Shown here one piece after another: positions 6,263 to 9,190 of a stretch of 9,190 nucleotides of DNA (position 1 is the stretch's first letter; every line of letters starts with the position of its first letter). Both the position numbers and the translations under genes were made by a program. The notes beneath the pieces are model-generated. The model saw only the letters and a list, made by a program, of their open reading frames with translations, ran no database searches and was not told the DNA's origin. Source of the DNA: Deltaproteobacteria bacterium UBA5799 (GTDB taxonomy: Bacteria; Desulfobacterota; GWC2-55-46); NCBI GenBank assembly GCA_002418185.1, contig DIDN01000095.1, positions 1-9,190 of the forward strand, given 5' to 3'.

Positions 6263-6396
6263 GGCATAAGGCGGAGCGAACATGGGGATGGGGGAAGGGC
6301 GGGCAAGCGCGGGGCAGCAGGAGCGAGGCCAAAGGCCGAGCTACATAAGGGCCGAGCCCGGAGGATGGAGGCGGGACGAGAGCGGAGCCTTATGCC
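6263..6396. repeat. Inverted-repeat module, right copy, purine-rich interior
   Basis: GGCATAAGGC (6263-6272) and GCCTTATGCC (6387-6396) are perfect 10-bp reverse complements. The interior is G-rich and contains several GAGCG-like words and GGCC-AAA-GGCC (6327-6337). Its ends resemble those of the left module read on the other strand: both give TTTCAA, a CCCCGG stretch, TAAGGCG and AGCG at one end, and GAGCCTTA at the other. The interiors do not match. Confidence 0.65.
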
Positions 6397-6535
6397 GAAA
6401 AGCGCGGCAGCGCGCAAAAGGCCTTGACGCTTCCGTTGCAACACACACTCAGATTGACCGATTGTAGTTTTGTATCTTTTCCTTGTTGGGTCTGCTTCGC
6501 TACCAAACCTGCCTGCCCTTCCATGAAGCACAAAC

Positions 6536-6565
6536 AAAAACCCCGCCTTTTCAGGCGGGGTTTTT
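6536..6565 (-). terminator. Strong rho-independent terminator of sod, probably bidirectional
   Basis: AAAAACCCCGCCT (6536-6548), loop TTTC, AGGCGGGGTTTTT (6553-6565): a perfect 13-bp stem including the A/T flanks. On the minus strand it lies 28 bp after the sod stop codon and ends in a T run; on the plus strand it also ends in TTTTT, so it can stop transcripts coming from the pdh side. Confidence 0.9.
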
Positions 6566-6593
6566 AATATCAAACTTTGTTCCGAAAGCGCGG

Positions 6594-7208
6594 TCAGCTC
6601 GCCGCCTCCTTTAGCACCTGGTCGAGGTCGACCCTCTCCAGCCTCTTCTGGCATGCTCCCCAGTCGATGTTCTTCATGAACGCGTCGATATAGGGCGCCC
6701 TCTTTGCGCCGTAGTCCATGAAGTAGGCGTGCTCGTACACGTCCATTATGAGTATGGGCACGACGTTCATGGGGACCTTCTCGTTATGCGCGTCAAGGCA
6801 GTAGTTGTGGAGCTTGCCGTCATAGAGCGAAAGGGCCGTAACCACCCAGCCCCTGCAAGACATGCCGCTGGCCTTGAACTCCTCGGTCCACTTTTCGAAC
6901 GAGCCCCACTCTTTCGCGATGAGGTCGGATAACTTACCCGAGGGTTTGCCGCCCTTGCCCATGAGGTTCTCGAAATAGAGCTCGTGGAGTACGACGGCGT
7001 TGTAGGCGAAGGTCTCCTCTATCTTCAAGGCCCTCCATTCAGAGAAGACCTGGTTCGCGCTGGCGAGGTCTGCCTTCCTCTGCTTCTCCCCTATCTCGTT
7101 CAATTTATTGATGTAGCCGACGTAGAGTATGTCCCTGTGGTTCGAAATCTGGGCCTCGGAAAGGCCCTCGGGCTTGAGGTCGAACTTCTTGGGCTGGTGC
7201 TGTGGCAT
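6594..7208 (-). CDS. Fe/Mn-family superoxide dismutase, atypical subgroup, 204 aa
   Basis: Predicted cytosolic enzyme that dismutates superoxide to oxygen and peroxide. All four metal ligands can be placed: H24 in SNHRDILY, H75 in LHELYF, and D156 and H160 in DVYEHAYFMDYG. The gateway tyrosine aligns with Y32. Several second-shell residues depart from E. coli SodB: the HH pair after the first ligand becomes Leu-Tyr (L28-Y29), and the active-site glutamine position before the second ligand is Ala (A71). H141 lies 15 residues before D156, the spacing seen for the active-site histidine of mycobacterial SodA. Metal choice is uncertain, and a non-dismutase role cannot be excluded. ATG 7208 has AAGGAGG four bases upstream. 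It is monocistronic, with its own terminator and a palindromic upstream region. Confidence 0.85.
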   Translation of the reverse strand: MPQHQPKKFDLKPEGLSEAQISNHRDILYVGYINKLNEIGEKQRKADLASANQVFSEWRALKIEETFAYNAVVLHELYFENLMGKGGKPSGKLSDLIAKEWGSFEKWTEEFKASGMSCRGWVVTALSLYDGKLHNYCLDAHNEKVPMNVVPILIMDVYEHAYFMDYGAKRAPYIDAFMKNIDWGACQKRLERVDLDQVLKEAAS

Positions 7209-7273
7209 GGTACCTCCTTCCGCTTACGATTATTTGCGCGCCCTGTCCCGGAAGCGGCGGCTTGAAAACGACG

Positions 7274-7327
7274 CTTGACAGGCGAATTTCATAGCTTAAT
7301 TAAACCAGCTATCGAGAATCTGTCAAG
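7274..7327. promoter_or_regulatory. Two-tier palindrome upstream of sod, candidate operator
   Basis: CTTGACAG (7274-7281) pairs with CTGTCAAG (7320-7327), and inside it ATAGCT (7291-7296) pairs with AGCTAT (7307-7312), around the palindrome TTAATTAA (7296-7303). All three share nearly the same centre. Each outer arm contains TTGACA, one per strand, pointing inwards. It fills most of the gap between the membrane-protein stop codon and sod. An operator over a promoter, or a 3' hairpin of the upstream transcript, are both possible; no T tract follows it. Confidence 0.55.
7298..7326 (-). promoter_or_regulatory. Candidate sod promoter
   Basis: On the minus strand a perfect TTGACA (7326-7321) is followed after 17 bp by TTAATT (7303-7298), a poor -10 matching 3 of 6. 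Transcription would begin near 7291, leaving an 80-base leader before the sod ATG. The -35 lies in one palindrome arm and the -10 over its centre, so a bound dimer would block it. Confidence 0.4.
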
Positions 7328-7328
7328 G

Positions 7329-7664
7329 TCAGAGGAACCTGTTGAGGACGATGCTCAAGAGGCTTATGACAACGGCCCCGAGCAGGGCCGGGAGGAACCC
7401 GGCTACGAGAAAGCCCGATATGAGCGAGCCCACGGCCCAGAGTATAAGGCCGTTGAGGACGAGCGTGAACAGCCCCAGTGTGAGTATGTTTATCGGGAGG
7501 GTAAGGACCAGGAGGACCGGCTTTATTATGAGGTTCATGATGCCGAGGAGGACCGCGGCCTTTATCGCCGGGCCGTACCCTTCGACATTGACGCCCGGGA
7601 CGAGGAACGAGGCCAGGAACACCCCGGCTGTAAGTATTATGAGCCTGAGTAAAAGGTTAATCAT
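7329..7664 (-). CDS. YvlD / phage_holin_4_2-family membrane protein, 111 aa
   Basis: Small hydrophobic inner-membrane protein with four predicted helices at about 3-22, 30-52, 57-79 and 85-108. The signature PINILTLGLFTLVLNGLILW and the early LVPGVNVEGY loop are typical of the family annotated as phage holin family 4 or YvlD. Despite the name, most members are chromosomal and no lysis role is established; no phage gene is near. The ATG overlaps the stop of the upstream inositol-monophosphatase-family gene by 8 bp (ATGATTAA), so translation is probably coupled. Length is normal for the family. Function unknown. Confidence 0.88.
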   Translation of the reverse strand: MINLLLRLIILTAGVFLASFLVPGVNVEGYGPAIKAAVLLGIMNLIIKPVLLVLTLPINILTLGLFTLVLNGLILWAVGSLISGFLVAGFLPALLGAVVISLLSIVLNRFL

Positions 7665-8445
7665 CCGGGTCCTGCCCCTTGAGCACGTTTATCATGCGAT
7701 CGTGTATATTGCCGTTCGAGGCGAGGCACTCCTTGCCGTAGACGGAAAAGGATGCGCCCTTGAAGTCGGTCACCCGGCCCCCGGCCTCGGAAACGATGAG
7801 CGCGCCTGCGGCGACGTCCCAGGGCCTGAGTCTCATCTCCCAGTACCCGTCGAACCTGCCCGAGGCCGTGTAGCAGAGGTCCAGGGCAGCAGAGCCCGCC
7901 CGCCTTATGGCCTGCGCCTTGAGCGAAAAAGCCAAGAAGTGGTCGAGGTTGTTGTCCCCCGTTACGCGCAGGTCATAGGGAAAGCCGGTGGCAAGCAGGC
8001 TCCTGTCGAGCGAGTCCGCGGATGATACCCTTATCTCCTTGCCGTTAAGGAAGGCGCCCAGCCCCTTCTCGGCTGTGTAAAGCTCATCGAGCATGGGGTC
8101 GTATACGGCCCCGAGTACGACCTCGCCTTTCTCCTCGAAGGCTATGGATACGCAGAAGAACGGGAAGCCGTGGGAGTAGTTCGTGGTCCCGTCGAGCGGG
8201 TCTATTATCCATTTGAATGGCGAGTCCCTGACCACCTCGGGGCTCTCCTCGGCAAGGATGCCGTGTCCGGGGAAAGCCCTCCTTATAGCGTCCGTTATCA
8301 GGTCTTCGGATGCGCGGTCCGCCTCGGTTACGAGGTCTATCGCGCCCTTGAACTCCACCTCGCCGGCCTTCCCGAGCCTCTCCTTAAGGAGCCCCCCCGC
8401 CCGTTTTGCGGCCTCCTCGGCTATTGCCCTTACCTCATTTCGCAT
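7657..8445 (-). CDS. Inositol monophosphatase family protein (SuhB-like), 262 aa
   Basis: Mg-dependent phosphatase fold; relatives hydrolyse myo-inositol-1-phosphate, fructose-1,6-bisphosphate, histidinol phosphate or PAP, so the substrate is not fixed. Metal-site motifs are AEESP (65-69, E66/E67), IIDPLDGTTNY (80-90, D82, D85) and RPWDVAAG (207-214, D210), followed by EAGG. The frame is open up to 8547, but that extension would overlap the upstream gene and lacks homology features; ATG 8445 gives the normal length, with a G-rich but weak ribosome-binding site. It lies 46 bp after a closely similar paralog and overlaps the YvlD-family gene by 8 bp. Since hisIE is in the same window, a histidinol-phosphatase role is conceivable, but nothing here shows it. 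Confidence 0.92.
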   Translation of the reverse strand: MRNEVRAIAEEAAKRAGGLLKERLGKAGEVEFKGAIDLVTEADRASEDLITDAIRRAFPGHGILAEESPEVVRDSPFKWIIDPLDGTTNYSHGFPFFCVSIAFEEKGEVVLGAVYDPMLDELYTAEKGLGAFLNGKEIRVSSADSLDRSLLATGFPYDLRVTGDNNLDHFLAFSLKAQAIRRAGSAALDLCYTASGRFDGYWEMRLRPWDVAAGALIVSEAGGRVTDFKGASFSVYGKECLASNGNIHDRMINVLKGQDPDD

Positions 8446-8491
8446 GCGCGCGCCCCCGGTGTTTCCACCCTGGAATGTGTCCGAGATGAAT

Positions 8492-9190
8492 TTATGCCGC
8501 TTCGAGGACCTTGAAAACCTTTTCGTGCACGAGCCCGTTGGTAGCAAGGCACTCCCCGGAGCCGAGCGAGAAGGGGCCGCCCTTCAGGTCGGTGATAGAC
8601 CCGCCTGCCTCGGTCAGGATGAGCCAGCCCGCCGCAGCGTCCCACGGATGGAACCCGGGGTTCCAGTACCCCTCGAGCCTGCCGGCGGCCACGTAGCATA
8701 GCTCCAGGGCGGCTGAGCCCGCGCGCCTCAATGCCTGGGCCTTCCCGGAAAGGGCGGCGAAGCGCCTGAAGACACTTTTTTCTTTTGCGGCCAGGTCCTT
8801 AGGGAAATCCATTGCAAGGAGGCTTCTGCCGAGCTTTTCGATACGGGATACCTGAACGGTTCTCCCGTTGAGCAGAGCCCCCTTGCCGGTCTCGGCCAGA
8901 AATAGCTCGTCACGCAGGGGGTCGAAGACGACCCCGAGCACCACCCGCCCGTTCTCCTCGAGCGCTATGGATACCGAGAAATGCGGGAACGAATGGGAGT
9001 AGTTGGTTGTGCCGTCAAGCGGGTCTATCACCCACCGGTACGGAGCGCGGCCTTTTTCCTCGGGGCTCTCTTCCGAGAGGATGCCGTGGTCGGGGAAGGC
9101 CGAGCGGATCTCCTCTTTTATGACGCGCTCGGAGAGGAAGTCGCTCTCTGTTACGACCCCCTCACCGCCCTTTGACCTGATTGCCAGTGG
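8492..9190 (-). CDS. Inositol monophosphatase family protein, tandem paralog, 5' end outside the window
   Basis: Second member of the same phosphatase family, upstream of the first. The frame stays open to the last base of the window, so the GTG at 9031 is internal. Visible motifs are VVTESD, SEESP, WVIDPLDGTTNYSH with the two metal-binding aspartates, and HPWDAAAG followed by LTEAGG, so all metal ligands appear intact. By alignment with its neighbour about 26 N-terminal residues are missing. In the 61 residues from IDPLDG onward, 42 are identical to the downstream copy; the rest of the protein is more divergent, especially around the middle (the DFPKDL region against GFPYDL). Both copies look functional, which suggests an old tandem duplication with possible change of substrate. 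Confidence 0.92.
   Translation of the reverse strand, partial: PLAIRSKGGEGVVTESDFLSERVIKEEIRSAFPDHGILSEESPEEKGRAPYRWVIDPLDGTTNYSHSFPHFSVSIALEENGRVVLGVVFDPLRDELFLAETGKGALLNGRTVQVSRIEKLGRSLLAMDFPKDLAAKEKSVFRRFAALSGKAQALRRAGSAALELCYVAAGRLEGYWNPGFHPWDAAAGWLILTEAGGSITDLKGGPFSLGSGECLATNGLVHEKVFKVLEAA

Larger units (their letters stand above)
5976..6593. other. 618-bp gene-free intergenic region with structured repeats
   Basis: No credible coding frame is present between pdhC and sod. It holds a small hairpin (6037-6052), two hairpin-forming modules (6057-6207 and 6263-6396) around an AT-rich centre, and a terminator (6536-6565). Strand composition changes sharply: the top strand is pyrimidine-rich in much of 6070-6210 and purine-rich, mostly G, in 6270-6390. 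In 6397-6535 I see only a short GC hairpin, GCGC (6402-6405) with GCGC (6410-6413), and otherwise plain sequence. Confidence 0.7.

Noticed and set aside
6250..6654. Short open frames in the pdhC-sod gap (6282-6467 plus strand, 6250-6654 minus strand)
   Set aside because: They run through the inverted-repeat module and, on the minus strand, the terminator and the end of sod; the translations are low-complexity with no domain and no ribosome-binding site.
7329..7664. Prophage or lysis cassette suggested by the 'phage holin' family name
   Set aside because: No endolysin, spanin, integrase or structural phage gene is nearby, and the family is widespread as chromosomal YvlD-like membrane proteins.
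7342..8025. Plus-strand frame of about 227 codons across the membrane protein and phosphatase genes
   Set aside because: It crosses two well-supported minus-strand genes and shows no family motif.
8446..8547. N-terminal extension of the complete inositol-monophosphatase-family gene to 8547
   Set aside because: It would overlap the end of the upstream paralog by more than 50 bp and exceeds the normal family N terminus, which fits ATG 8445.

Overview
The window is chromosomal DNA from a GC-rich bacterium carrying ordinary metabolic genes; no phage, CRISPR, IS or defence gene is visible. The GC-rich sequence uses AGG (Arg) and ATA (Ile) codons freely, and the protein types are compatible with a Desulfobacterota- or Nitrospirota-like lineage, but the window alone does not fix the taxonomy.

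Layout. (1) 2-1012 (+): 3' part of a threonine ammonia-lyase gene with a C-terminal ACT domain. (2) 1072-2387 (-): a three-gene unit read hisIE, HIT-family hydrolase, small zinc-ribbon protein, with a 4-bp overlap at its first junction. (3) 2388-2574: divergent regulatory region with two dyad-symmetric elements and a good sigma70-type promoter whose predicted start of transcription falls on the pdhA ATG. (4) 2575-5975 (+): pdhA-pdhB-pdhC, encoding E1 alpha, E1 beta and E2 of a pyruvate (2-oxoacid) dehydrogenase complex of the Bacillus/Thermus type; the E3 gene is not in the window. (5) 5976-6593: 618 bp without a credible gene, holding a small hairpin, two hairpin-forming modules with related ends facing away from each other around an AT-rich centre, and a strong bidirectional terminator. 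(6) 6594-7208 (-): an atypical Fe/Mn-family superoxide dismutase with a strong Shine-Dalgarno sequence and a palindromic upstream region. (7) 7329-9190 (-): a tandem pair of inositol-monophosphatase-family genes, the upstream one cut by the window edge, followed by an overlapping gene for a four-helix membrane protein of the YvlD/phage_holin_4_2 family.

Functionally, pdhABC joins glycolysis to acetyl-CoA; hisIE does steps 2 and 3 of histidine synthesis; the lyase makes 2-oxobutanoate, usually for isoleucine; the dismutase handles superoxide. The most unusual parts are non-coding: the paired inverted-repeat modules at 6057-6396, the apparently leaderless pdhA promoter, and the palindrome upstream of sod.
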